Assembly (NCBI RefSeq): GCF_004187715.1
Contig: NZ_QZWF01000005.1
Coordinates: 372,001 to 436,000 of the forward strand
DNA: 64,000 nucleotides
Direction of reading: 5' to 3'
Source: Streptomyces sp. F001
GTDB lineage: Bacteria; Actinomycetota; Actinomycetes; Streptomycetales; Streptomycetaceae
The notes below the pieces were generated by a model. The model saw nothing but the letters and a program-made list of their open reading frames with translations. It was not told the DNA's origin and did no database searches. Of the stretch, positions 30,047 to 40,670 are shown piece after piece; position 1 is the first letter of the stretch, and the number at the start of each line of letters is the position of its first letter. The position numbers and the translations under genes were made by a program.

Positions 30047-30163
30047 CGCCCACCCGTGCCGCCCCAGGCGGCACGACTGCCCGCGGCTGGGCGGGTGGTT
30101 GCGGCACGCCCGCCGCTGGGCGGGTGGTTGCGGCACGCCCGCCCGTGGGCGGGTGGGTGTGGC
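30047..30163. repeat. Dispersed Streptomyces repeat plus 29-bp tandem units
   Basis: 30047-30088 carries CGCCCACCCGTGCCGCC and GGCACGACTGCCCGC, shared with a second copy at 39099-39170. Directly after it, two identical 29-base units (30086-30114 and 30115-30143, GCTGGGCGGGTGGTTGCGGC...) and a partial third follow. The 279-base gap 29952-30230 contains nothing else I can identify. Confidence 0.65.
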
Positions 30164-30230
30164 GTGTGCGGGCGTCGCAAGAGGTGGTGGCAGGTCGGTC
30201 CGTCGGGCCGTGCCGGGCGGTGGGTGGTTC

Positions 30231-30944
30231 TCAGTGCTCGCTGTCCGGTGCGCTGTTCTGTGGTGGCGGGTGTTGGAGGGTCGGGGTTGCTCGGTCCAGC
30301 AGGCCGGTGCGGGCTGCCAGGGCCGCGGCCTCCAGGCGGGAGCCGACGCCGAGTTTCATGAGGACGCGCTGGACGTGGGTGCGGGCGGTGGAGGGGGCGA
30401 TGCCCATGCCCGCGGCGATCAGGCGGGTGTCCTCGCCGTCGGCCACACGGACCAGGACCTCGATCTCCCTCGGCGTGAGCATCTGCAGCAGCCGCTGGCC
30501 CTCGTCGTCGGGCTGGGCCGCGGGGTTCAGCAGCTCGCTGAACGCCCCCTGCAGGAGCTGCGGCGCGACGGCCGCCTCGCCTCCCCTTGCCTTCATGATC
30601 GCCCGCTCGACGCCCTCTATGCGCTCGTCGTGACGGACGTAGCCGGACGCGCCTGACGCGAAGGCCGCGGCTATTCCGCGCGGGCTCGGTACCGGGCCCA
30701 GCACCACCACCGCCACCTGCGGCCGCTCCCGCTTGATCCGTACCACCGGGTCGAACGCCCCCGGCTCGGCCGGTGTCGCCGTACCCAGCAGGCACACCTC
30801 CGGCGCCCGGGCGATCACCAGCTCCGCCGCCCCCGCGGCAGGCGCCGCGGCGGCCAGCACCCGGTGCCCCCGCAGCTTCAGCGCCGAGGCCAGTGCCTCC
30901 GCGAGCAATCGGTGGTCGTCGACCACCATGAGCCGCACTCCCAT
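30231..30944 (-). CDS. LuxR-type regulator with phosphorylation-incompetent receiver
   Basis: The protein has about 237 residues. The receiver keeps the N-terminal acidic pair (VRLMVVDDHRLLAEAL), but the phospho-acceptor position reads CLLGTATPAE, with no Asp. The strand-4 Ser/Thr is gone (VVVLGPVPS) and the strand-5 Lys is Arg/His (GYVRHDER). The LuxR HTH is intact (LTPREIEVLVRVADGEDTRLIAAGMGIAPSTARTHV). It should act without phosphorylation, through ligand binding or constitutively. ATG 30944 is used; GTG 30938 and TTG 30947 are possible. No kinase is adjacent. Confidence 0.85.
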   Translation of the reverse strand: MGVRLMVVDDHRLLAEALASALKLRGHRVLAAAAPAAGAAELVIARAPEVCLLGTATPAEPGAFDPVVRIKRERPQVAVVVLGPVPSPRGIAAAFASGASGYVRHDERIEGVERAIMKARGGEAAVAPQLLQGAFSELLNPAAQPDDEGQRLLQMLTPREIEVLVRVADGEDTRLIAAGMGIAPSTARTHVQRVLMKLGVGSRLEAAALAARTGLLDRATPTLQHPPPQNSAPDSEH

Positions 30945-31148
30945 CAACCCCCCAGTCCCCCCGATGGACGCCCACTATGGATGCCCACAGGTCCCCACGG
31001 ACAGACCCCAAGCACGCAGGCCCCCCGGCACTGCGCCTTCATGCCCCCGGAAGCTACACGCTTGTTCGACGTTGCGCTGCCCCTACTGGTGAGAAGTGCC
31101 CCGGATCGCCGAAATTCCTCTCATTCGAGGGTGTTGAGCGGTACGCGC

Positions 31149-31180
31149 ACGGCCCCGCCCCTGAGCAGGGACGGGGCCGT
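31149..31180 (-). terminator. Terminator downstream of the PQQ-propeller gene
   Basis: ACGGCCCCG (31149-31157) pairs with CGGGGCCGT (31172-31180), with an inner CCCT/AGGG. It lies 19 bases past the stop of the leftward PQQ gene at 31199. Confidence 0.75.
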
Positions 31181-31198
31181 GACGACAGCGCGTCGCGC

Positions 31199-33045
31199 TC
31201 AGCCGCTCGTGCCGAACGCGATGGCCAGATACTCCTGGCTGCCCGAGCTCGATCCACTCGCGTACACGTCGGACATGTACAGGTGCCCCTGTGCGTAGAG
31301 GATCTCCGAGTACTCCGGAGACATGGTGGTCTCCACGTCCCGCACCGAGTCCGTCGCCGGGTTCTCCAGCAGCGTCGTCTGCTTGAAGCTGCCGCCGTCG
31401 ATGCTGACGATCTGCCCGCCCTTGTCGTACGGCGGACGCTTGTACGCGATCACGTTGCCGCCGTCCATGCGCAGCGGCGTGATCGTGTAGCCGTCGCCCG
31501 CGTCGGCGCGCTGGCCGGTCTGCTTGCCGGTGGCCAGGTCGAAGACGACGACCTCGTTGGTCCGGCTGTACTCGCCGGAACCGTCGTGCTCCTCGGTCGG
31601 CAGGTACAGCCGGTCGTTGCCGATCGCGATACCGGAGCAGTCCTCGACCCGGGTGATGCCGTCGCACTCGGCGGCGTAGTTGTCGCCCGGCGCGGAGATA
31701 CGGGTGAGCAGCTTGCCGGTCTTGTTGTCGATGGAGAAGAAGTCCGAGATGCCGCTGCCGTCGCCCGCGGAGTCGCCCACGTCGGCCGCGACGACCAGCG
31801 GGTCGGTCGACACGACGCTGGCGTACTCGATGCCCTTGGACATCTTGTACTCGGAGATGACCTTCCCGGACTTCGGGTCGATGGTCTGGATGTGCAGCTC
31901 GCGCTCGTCGTACGAACCGCACTTGCGCACGGCGACGAGCTTGACGCCGCCGCCGTACCCGGAGTCGTAGCAGGTGTCCGCCGGCTTCGGCGTCCACAGC
32001 GCGTCGCCGGTGGCGAGGTCGAAGGCGGCACCGCCACTGGAGCTGCCGACGGCGACCGTGTTCGCGCTGACGGTGACGTTGTCGAAGCTGATCGGCTGGT
32101 CACCGGAGGTGGCGGTCTTCGTCCACAGCTTCTTGCCCGTGTCGAGGTCGATCGCCGCGACCTGGCTGCAGCCCTCGGAGGAGTTCTTGGCGGGCATCTT
32201 CGGCTGGAAGAGGACGGCCGTCTTGTTGTCCTGGGAGACGTGCCGGCTGGCCTCGCAGACCGGGCCGGGCAGCGGGATCGTCCACAGTTTGGTGCCCTTG
32301 TCGGGGTCGTAGCCGACGATCTCGGCGATGCCGCTCTTGGCGTACACCTTGTCGGTGAGCCAGGAGCCCTCGACCACGACGCTGTCGTCCTTGGCGACCT
32401 CGGGCTGCGGGATCTGGAACAGCACCTTGGAGCTCGGGTCGGACGGCACCTTCTCCGAGCCCTTTGAGGAGGAGCCGCCCTTGTCGTCGCCGCCGGTGCC
32501 GCCGTTGGAGCTCGCGGTGTCGTCCTTGCCCTTGTCGCCGGAGGAGTTCGCGTACCAGACGCCGCCGCCGATGATCACGGCGATCGCGACGACGGCCGCG
32601 ACGATGATGAGCAGCTGCGCATTCGGCTTCCGGCCGCCACCGGCCGGCCCGCCGGCCTGCACGTGCATCGGCATGCTCTGCTGCGGGTAGCCGTAACCGG
32701 GCTGCTGGCCGTACGGGTTCGGCTGCTGGCCCGGGTAGCCGTACGGGCTCGGCTGCTGGCCGGGATAGCCGTAGCCGGGGGCCGGAGTGCCCTGCGGGGG
32801 CTGCGGCAGGCCCTGCGGCGGCTGCGGTGCGGCGGCGGGCGCCTGCGGGTAGCCGTAGCCGGGCTGTCCCTGCGGAGGCTGCGGGGGCTGCGCGGGCTGC
32901 TGAGCCGGCGGCGGGGGCGTCTGCGGGGACTGGGGCGCACCGAAGCCGGGCGGCTGTTGCGCGGGCTGGCCCTGCGGGGACTGCGGGCGCCGTAACCTCC
33001 CCCCTGCGGGGGCTGGTTGGGCGGCGGGGGCGGCGGCTGGGTCAT
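31199..33045 (-). CDS. PQQ-like beta-propeller membrane protein, one frameshift near the start
   Basis: The intact part (32674 down to 31199) has a membrane helix (AQLLIIVAAVVAIAVIIGGGVWY), a Ser/Gly-rich linker and a ~400-residue outer domain. The outer domain has repeated PQQ-propeller blades: DPDKGTKLWTIPL, DLDTGKKLWTK, DLATGDALWTP, DPKSGKVI. The true N-terminus is MTQPPPPPPNQPPQGGGYGA at 33045, a Pro/Gln/Gly-Tyr-rich cytoplasmic tail. The frame is lost at the GGG of 32985-32987, where one more base restores GAPQSPQ. It is the downstream twin of the next gene. It may be a sensor or a wall-associated scaffold; the role is unknown. Confidence 0.78.
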
Positions 33046-33094
33046 GACGTGGGTACCTCTGAGATACGGGGACGGAGGAAGTCGGGGGAGCGCG

Positions 33095-34885
33095 TCACTT
33101 GCCGTAGGCGAGCATCAGCTTCTCTTTCGCCTCGTCGTCGCCGGACAGGCGCGTGGAGGAGAGGTAGAAGCGGCCGTCCACCCAGTCGATGTCCCGCGAG
33201 AAGAAGCTGTCCTCGACGTCCGCCGCGCCGGCGGGGTTCTGCAGGAGCTTCGCCGGCTTGTGGCTGCTGCCGGTCGTCGGGATGGACACGATCTGGCCGC
33301 CGGCGTCGTAGGAGGCCTCGACGTAGGCGATGAGCTTTCCGCCCTCGGTCTTCAGCGGCAGCATCGACTCGTCCGCGGGGGACTTGACGCGCCACTTCTC
33401 CTTGCCGTTGGCGAGGTTGATCGCGACGATCTCGTTGGCGCCGCCGGTGGCCTCGGTGGGCAGGTAGAGCGTGTTCGCATCGGCGGCGACGCCCCCGCAG
33501 CCGGTCAGGTCGCGCTGGAGGACGGACCAGCCGCAATCGGGGGCGAAGTCCTCGTCGACGCCGACCTGGGAGCGGAACCCGCCCTTGGCGTCGAGCGTGG
33601 AGATGTTCCACGCGTCCTTGTCGTCGTTGGTGCTGTAGACGACCAGCGGGTCCACGGAGTAGGTGCGGGCGACCCGCCAGCCCTTGTCGAACTTCTGGGT
33701 CCACAGGACCCGGCCGGTGCGCGGGTCCAGCTCCTGGATCTCGTCGTGCTCGTTCGACGTGGCCGCCCCGCAGGACGCGACGGAGATCAGCCGGCTGCCG
33801 CCCGCGAACGCGGTCGGGAAGCAGGCGTCGCCGTACTTCTTCTTGTCGAACAGCTTGTCGCCGTCGGCCATGTCGTACGCCGTGCCGGACTGCGAGCGGC
33901 CCACCATCAGCGTGTTGCCGGTCAGCGACAGCTCGATGGTGAGCGCACTGTCGAACAGCGCGCCGTCGGCGACCTCGCCGCTCCAGCCCTTCGCGCCGGT
34001 GTTGAGGTCGACCTGCTGGATCTGGTTGCACTTGGCGCGGTCGCTGGCGCCGTTCATGTACGCCACGACGATCTTGTCGTCGGCCGTCTTCTGCGGGGTG
34101 GCCGCGCAGATCTTCTGCGGGAAGGTGATGGGGTCCCAAGTGGGGTTGCCGTCACCGACGTTGAAGGCGAGGAGCTGCTTGTACGCCGCCTTCACCGCCG
34201 TCTTGTCGGTGATCCACATGCCGGGGGCGTCGGCGCCGGAACCGGGCGCGTCGGGCGCCTCCTTGTACCAGAGCACCTTCGCCTCGCCCGCCTGGCGGCC
34301 CGCGTTGAGGTCCTCCGGGTCCTCGCCGCCGTCACCGCTTCCGTCGCCGGGGTTGACCGGGTCGTCGGAGGCGGTGGGCTCGGCGTCGTCGCTCGGCCCG
34401 GCGACCGGCTTCTTCTTCCCGTCGTCGTCACCGCCGCCGGCCACCGCGAACACGGTGCCGCCGATGACGAGCAGCGCCGCCACCGCGGCACCGATCACCA
34501 GGGCGGGCCGGCCCTTGAAGGGGTTGCGCGAGCCGGAGCCGGGCGGCTGGGCGCCGGGGTACTGGGGCTGGGGGTAGCCGTAGCCGGGCTGCTGGCCGTA
34601 CGGGCCGGGCTGCTGCGGCTGGCCGTACGGGCCCTGGGCGTTCGGCTGCCCGTAGGGGCCGGGGGTGCCGTACGGGCCCGGCTGGGCGTAAGGGCCCGGC
34701 TGCTGCTGCGGATAGCCGTAACCCGGCTGCGGGGCGCCCTGCGGGGGCGGCGGCGTCTGGGGCGGCTGGGCGGGCGGAGGGGGCGTGCCCTGCCGCGGGT
34801 CCTGTGGTGCGCCGAAGCCGCCCGGCGGCGGGTCCTGTGGCGCGCCGAAGCCGCCGTTCGGCGGCTGGCTGGGCGGCTGGGTCAT
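33095..34885 (-). CDS. PQQ-like beta-propeller membrane protein (paralogue)
   Basis: The protein has 596 residues with the same plan as its neighbour: a Pro/Gln/Gly-Tyr tail with repeated PYGQP/GYGYP units, a helix (PALVIGAAVAALLVIGGTVFAV), an acidic linker, then propeller blades (DLNTGAKGWSG, DPRTGRVLWTQ, NLANGKEKWRV). I start at ATG 34885 (MTQPPSQPP), with AAGGGGG ~8 bases before. 49 bases separate it from the downstream copy, so the two are a tandem duplication in one operon. Similar propeller domains occur in BamB and actinobacterial kinase ectodomains. Confidence 0.85.
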   Translation of the reverse strand: MTQPPSQPPNGGFGAPQDPPPGGFGAPQDPRQGTPPPPAQPPQTPPPPQGAPQPGYGYPQQQPGPYAQPGPYGTPGPYGQPNAQGPYGQPQQPGPYGQQPGYGYPQPQYPGAQPPGSGSRNPFKGRPALVIGAAVAALLVIGGTVFAVAGGGDDDGKKKPVAGPSDDAEPTASDDPVNPGDGSGDGGEDPEDLNAGRQAGEAKVLWYKEAPDAPGSGADAPGMWITDKTAVKAAYKQLLAFNVGDGNPTWDPITFPQKICAATPQKTADDKIVVAYMNGASDRAKCNQIQQVDLNTGAKGWSGEVADGALFDSALTIELSLTGNTLMVGRSQSGTAYDMADGDKLFDKKKYGDACFPTAFAGGSRLISVASCGAATSNEHDEIQELDPRTGRVLWTQKFDKGWRVARTYSVDPLVVYSTNDDKDAWNISTLDAKGGFRSQVGVDEDFAPDCGWSVLQRDLTGCGGVAADANTLYLPTEATGGANEIVAINLANGKEKWRVKSPADESMLPLKTEGGKLIAYVEASYDAGGQIVSIPTTGSSHKPAKLLQNPAGAADVEDSFFSRDIDWVDGRFYLSSTRLSGDDEAKEKLMLAYGK

Positions 34886-34967
34886 CAGCGGTTCCCCCTT
34901 GTGGCTGATGAGCATGTGCCCGATGTGGCCCGCGCCCGGTGGCGCTGTGTTTCCGCCACATCCATGC

Positions 34968-34989
34968 TTCTCAGACGGTTCTCAGACGG
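34968..34989 (-). repeat. Tandem 11-bp repeat in the PQQ operon promoter region
   Basis: TTCTCAGACGG occurs twice head to tail (34968-34978, 34979-34989), 83-104 bases before the start of the PQQ operon. The 11-base period is one helical turn, which suits cooperative binding. No regulator is known to me. Confidence 0.5.
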
Positions 34990-35017
34990 CCTTTCTATCA
35001 CCCGGGACCGACACGAC

Positions 35018-35061
35018 ACGGGGCCGGATCCTCCCCTGTTCCCAAGGGAGAACCGGCCCGT
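35018..35061 (-). terminator. Terminator of the ABC-F gene
   Basis: ACGGGGCCGG pairs with CCGGCCCGT and an inner CTCCC with GGGAG. It lies 64 bases past the ABC-F stop, between it and the PQQ operon promoter. Confidence 0.65.
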
Positions 35062-35124
35062 GATGCCCTCGTTACGCGCCTTCACGTGCCCTTCACGAGG
35101 CGTGCGCGCCCCGCGCCCAGGTGC

Positions 35125-36930
<1,806 letters not shown>

Positions 36931-37002
36931 TTCGCTCCTGCTCGCGGGGATCGGTCAGCCTCCCAGCGTAGTCCGCGCCGGGAGGTGACCGATACGCGCA
37001 GG

Positions 37003-37180
37003 TCAGCGGGGTGCCGCTGTCGCGCGGACCGCGGTGAGCAGGCCGTCGTCGCCAAAGTAGCGGCCCTCGTAGATGCCCCGCACGGTGGCCGCCGGGTCGG
37101 CGTCGGCCGCGACGAGCGCCGTACCGCCGTCCTCGCGGTCGCGCAGCCGGCGGTCAGGCGCTGCCAGGCACCGGCGCCGT
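37003..37180 (-). other. Possible gene fragment between ispE and the ABC-F gene
   Basis: Immediately after the ispE stop, leftward reading gives a protein-like stretch: AGAWQRLTA, then in a shifted frame LRDREDGGTALVAADADPA and GIYEGRYFGDDGLLTAVRAT, ending at a stop at 37003-37005. It lacks its own start and I do not recognise the family. It may be the tail of a lost or frameshifted small gene. The rest of the 250-base gap is the ABC-F promoter side. Confidence 0.3.
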
Positions 37181-37182
37181 GG

Positions 37183-38085
37183 TCAGCCGAGCACCGTCGC
37201 CCCCGGCGCCGGCCCCGAAGCCGTACGCACCGTCCGGCACGTCCCCGACACGCTCAGCGCCTCGGCCACCTTCGCCGCGGACTCGGGGTCGCGGGCGAGG
37301 AAGGCGGTCGTCGGACCGGAGCCGGAGACCAGCGCGGTGAGGGCGCCGGCGGCGCGGCCGGCCGCGAGGGTGTCGGCGAGCTCGGGGAACAGGGAAAGGG
37401 CGGCCGGCTGGAGGTCGTTGGACACGGCGGCGGCGAGCGCGTCCGGGTCGCCCTCGGCCAGGGCGTCGAGGAGTGCCTGGGAGGCGAGCGGCTCGGGGAT
37501 GTCCATGCCCGCGCCGAGCCGGTCGAACTCCCGGAAGACCGCCGGGGTCGACAGCCCCCGGTCCGCCATCGCGAACACCCAGTGGAAGGTGCCGCCGACT
37601 TCGAGCGTCGTCAGCTTCTCGCCGCGTCCCGTACCCAGAGCCGCCCCGCCGACCAGGCTGAACGGCACGTCGCTGCCCAACTCGGCGCAGATGTCGAGCA
37701 GTTCGTCACGGGAGGCGCCCGTGCCCCACAGTGCGTCGCAGGCCAGCAGCGCACCCGCACCGTCCGCGCTGCCGCCCGCCATGCCGCCGGCGACCGGGAT
37801 GTCCTTGGCGATGTGGATGTGCACGTCCGGGGTGCGGCCGTACCGCACGGCCAGCGCTTCGGCCGCGCGGGCCGCGAGGTTCGTGCGGTCCAGGGGGACC
37901 TGGCCGGCGTCCGGGCCGTCGCAGGTGACGCGGAGCTCGTCGGCCGCGGTGACCGTGACCTCGTCGTACAGCCCGACCGCCAGGAAGACGTTGGCCAGGT
38001 CGTGGAAGCCGTCGGGGCGGGCGGCGCCGACCGCGAGCTGGACGTTGACCTTGGCGGGGACGCGTACGGTGACGCTCGCGCTCAC
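37183..38085 (-). CDS. ispE: 4-diphosphocytidyl-2-C-methyl-D-erythritol kinase
   Basis: IspE phosphorylates CDP-ME in the MEP isoprenoid pathway. The protein has 300 residues. It is a GHMP kinase with an N-terminal Lys-Asn motif (VPAKVNVQL), the glycine-rich ATP loop IPVAGGMAGGSADGAGAL, and C-terminal VSGSGPTTAFL. Its start abuts the stop of rsmA (one base apart), so rsmA-ispE are coupled. Confidence 0.95.
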   Translation of the reverse strand: MSASVTVRVPAKVNVQLAVGAARPDGFHDLANVFLAVGLYDEVTVTAADELRVTCDGPDAGQVPLDRTNLAARAAEALAVRYGRTPDVHIHIAKDIPVAGGMAGGSADGAGALLACDALWGTGASRDELLDICAELGSDVPFSLVGGAALGTGRGEKLTTLEVGGTFHWVFAMADRGLSTPAVFREFDRLGAGMDIPEPLASQALLDALAEGDPDALAAAVSNDLQPAALSLFPELADTLAAGRAAGALTALVSGSGPTTAFLARDPESAAKVAEALSVSGTCRTVRTASGPAPGATVLG

Positions 38086-38972
38086 TTACTCGGACTCCTT
38101 GTGCTGGGCGCCGGCTTCCTTGTGCTCCGCGATACGGGCGAACTCCTCGACGGTCAGCGCCTCACCACGCGCCTGCGGCGAGACCCCGGCCGCGACGAGC
38201 GCCGCCTCGGCGGCCGCCGCCGAACCTGCCCACCCGGCGAGCGCGGCCCGCAGGGTCTTGCGGCGCTGGGCGAACGCCGCGTCGATCACGGTGAACACCT
38301 CGCGCTTCGTGGCGGTGGTCTTCAGCGGCTCGGGGCGGCGGGTGAACGAGACGAGCCCGCTGTCGACGTTGGGCGCGGGCCAGAAGACGTTGCGGCCGAT
38401 GGCGCCGGCCCGCTTGACCTCGGCGTACCAGTTCGCCTTCACGGACGGCACGCCGTACACCTTCGAGCCGGGCGCCGCGGCGAGCCGGTCGGCGACCTCG
38501 GCCTGCACCATCACGAGGGTGCGCTCGATGCTCGGGAAGGTGTCCAGCATGTGCAGCAGGACGGGCACGGCGACGTTGTAGGGGAGGTTGGCGACCAGCG
38601 CGGTCGGGGGCGGGCCCGGCAGCTCGGTCACATGCATCGCGTCGGAGTGCACCAGCGCGAAGCGCTCCGCGCGGTCCGGCATGCGGGCCGCGATCGTCGC
38701 GGGCAGTGCTGCGGCGAGTACGTCGTCGATCTCCACGGCGGTGACGCGGTCGGCGACCTCGAGCAGGGCGAGGGTGAGGGAGCCGAGCCCCGGGCCGACC
38801 TCGACGACCACGTCGTCGGGGCGGACGTCCGCGGTGCGGACGATACGGCGGACCGTGTTGGCGTCGATGACGAAGTTCTGGCCGCGTTGTTTGGTGGGGC
38901 GTACGCCTAGGGCGGCCGCGAGTTCTCGGACGTCGGCGGGGCCCAGGAGGGCGTCGGGGTGGGGCTGCTCAC
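38086..38972 (-). CDS. rsmA: 16S rRNA dimethyladenosine transferase, one frameshift near the start
   Basis: RsmA/KsgA dimethylates two adjacent adenosines of 16S rRNA. The body is intact: [52 protein letters not shown] and the C-terminal helical domain. The natural start is GTG 38972 ([15 protein letters not shown]). To read it, one base must be added to the GGGG run at 38956-38959. Without that the frame has no sensible start and runs open far upstream into rpfB. No other ATG/GTG precedes the conserved core. It is coupled to ispE downstream and lies after rpfB. Confidence 0.88.
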
Positions 38973-39059
38973 CCGAAGGGTACGGGCGTAGGTGGGCCGG
39001 GTGCTTCGGTTGCTCGGGGTGGGGCTGGGCGGCGGGGCGCAGCCCGGCGTTGGCGGGGT

Positions 39060-39176
39060 GCCTCCCCACTCTCGCTTCGCTCGAGGGGGGACCCCCATCG
39101 CCCACCCGTGCCGCCCTGGGGGCACCTCCCAGGCCCTTGAGGCACTGGGGGAGGCACGACTGCCCGCAGCTACGGG
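39060..39176. repeat. Dispersed Streptomyces intergenic repeat
   Basis: This gap between rpfB and rsmA contains GCACCTCCCAGGCCC facing CACTGGGGGAGGCAC-type inverted arms. It also has a CTCGCTTCGCTCGAG hairpin and the CGCCCACCCGTGCCGCC ... GCACGACTGCCCGC frame shared with 30047-30088. I recognise these strings as common between Streptomyces genes. It may be a terminator or a REP-like element. Confidence 0.6.
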
Positions 39177-39179
39177 GGG

Positions 39180-40586
39180 TCACGAGTGCAGGCGGTTCCC
39201 GCAGTGTGGCCAGGGGGCCGTGCCTCGGCGTACGTAGAGCTTCTTTGCCCGGAGGGTTTGTTCGGTGGCCGGGGCGTCCTGGGGGCGGCCGGTGCCGCCC
39301 AGGCTGTGCCAGGTGTGGGTGTCGAACTGGTAGAGGCCGCCGTACGTTCCCGAGGTGTCGACCGCGCCGGGGCGGCCGCCGGACTCGCATGCCGCGAGGC
39401 CCTGCCAGTTGAGGTGGTCGGCGCTCTGCACGGACGTCGGCAACGGCTGCGTCCCCACCTTCACCACCTGCGTGGTCGGCTCGCGCACGACCTCGGAGCC
39501 GATCCGTCGCGGCTTCTGCCGGACCCCGTTCACGCTGCGCACGGAGTACGTGATCCGGCGCAGGCCCGGCTGCCCGGCCCGCTCGATGACCTCCGTGCCC
39601 CGGAAAACCGTCGGATCCTCGATCCGCCGCACCTGGAACGGGATCTGCTCCTCGATCACCTCCCTCGCGGCGGTGATCCGCAGCACGCTGACCGTCTGCC
39701 CGTCGCGCGGGAAGCTGTCGGCCGGGACGGAGGTCGTGTCCTGGCCGTGCAGGGTGATCCCGGCCTCGTCGACGGCCTCGCCCACGGTGGCGGCGTTGGT
39801 GCGGATGGTGCGGGCGCGGCCGTCCGCCATGATCGTCACGGACCGCTCGGTGCGTACGTCGAGCGTGAGGCCCGCACGCCCGATACGCCGGGAGCGCGAC
39901 GCGGACAGGTACGCGCCCTCCGCACGCACCCCGAACTGCTTGAGCGCCCCTTCCACCGTGCGCGCCGTCGTCCACACCTCGCGCCGTTCGCCGTCGAGGG
40001 TGAGCCGGACGGGGCGCCCGTAGTGCACGGCGATCTCGTCGCCGTTGGCGAGTTCCGTGCCGGGGGCGGGTGTGACCACGTCGTGCGCCCCCACCTCCAC
40101 GCCCTCCTCTGCGAGCAGCTCGGTCACATCGTCGGCGAAGGTGTGCAGTCGGCGCGGTTCGCCGTCGACGCTCAGCTCGACGGCCTTGTCCTCGGCGACG
40201 AACGCGGTGGTGCCGCCGGCGAGGAAGGCGACGACCAGTGCCTGCGGGAGCAGGCGGCGCACGGAGCCGTCCGCGCGCTCGGCGTACCGCCCCCTGCGCC
40301 GGCGCCCACCCCGCCGCTCCACTCCGGCGCGCGACCCGCCCTGCCGGGGCAGCACAGGATCGGGCCTCTCGTAAGCGGGCCGGTATGTGTCATCGTCTGT
40401 GTCGCACGTGTCGTATGTGTCATACGTGGCGCCATATGCCAGCGTCGGCGCACTGTGCACATCAAAACCGGCGTACGCCGACGGCTCATAGGTGCCATAC
40501 GCCTCGTGGGTCTCATATGGCCTGTACGACTCATACGGCTCATACGGCTCATACGGCTTGTACATCTCGAACTGCGAGTTGCTCAC
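39180..40586 (-). CDS. rpfB: Resuscitation-promoting factor RpfB
   Basis: RpfB is a secreted or membrane-tethered muralytic enzyme that aids spore germination. The protein has 468 residues. Residues 1-80 are a Tyr/Pro/Glu-rich head ([16 protein letters not shown]). An Arg-rich stretch precedes a membrane helix at ~112-130. Three DUF348 repeats (~134-175, ~188-232, ~247-290) and a G5 domain (~303-378) follow. The Rpf lysozyme-like domain (~390-468) has catalytic Glu400 in [11 protein letters not shown]. The cytoplasmic Tyr-rich head is unusual. The GTG start has GGAGCG ~11 bases upstream. rsmA and ispE follow in the same direction. Confidence 0.93.
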   Translation of the reverse strand: MSNSQFEMYKPYEPYEPYESYRPYETHEAYGTYEPSAYAGFDVHSAPTLAYGATYDTYDTCDTDDDTYRPAYERPDPVLPRQGGSRAGVERRGGRRRRGRYAERADGSVRRLLPQALVVAFLAGGTTAFVAEDKAVELSVDGEPRRLHTFADDVTELLAEEGVEVGAHDVVTPAPGTELANGDEIAVHYGRPVRLTLDGERREVWTTARTVEGALKQFGVRAEGAYLSASRSRRIGRAGLTLDVRTERSVTIMADGRARTIRTNAATVGEAVDEAGITLHGQDTTSVPADSFPRDGQTVSVLRITAAREVIEEQIPFQVRRIEDPTVFRGTEVIERAGQPGLRRITYSVRSVNGVRQKPRRIGSEVVREPTTQVVKVGTQPLPTSVQSADHLNWQGLAACESGGRPGAVDTSGTYGGLYQFDTHTWHSLGGTGRPQDAPATEQTLRAKKLYVRRGTAPWPHCGNRLHS

Positions 40587-40670
40587 ACCGACACGCTCCA
40601 GGGGCCGGAGGGGTCCGGATCGGGCCCCCAGAACCTAGCCGAGCGGTCGTCACTCTCCAAAACGACGCGA

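Noticed and set aside
38086-39975. A 629-residue fusion ending in RsmA
   Set aside because: The first ~335 residues are out-of-frame rpfB and intergenic repeat. RsmA proper starts at GTG 38972 once one base is restored.
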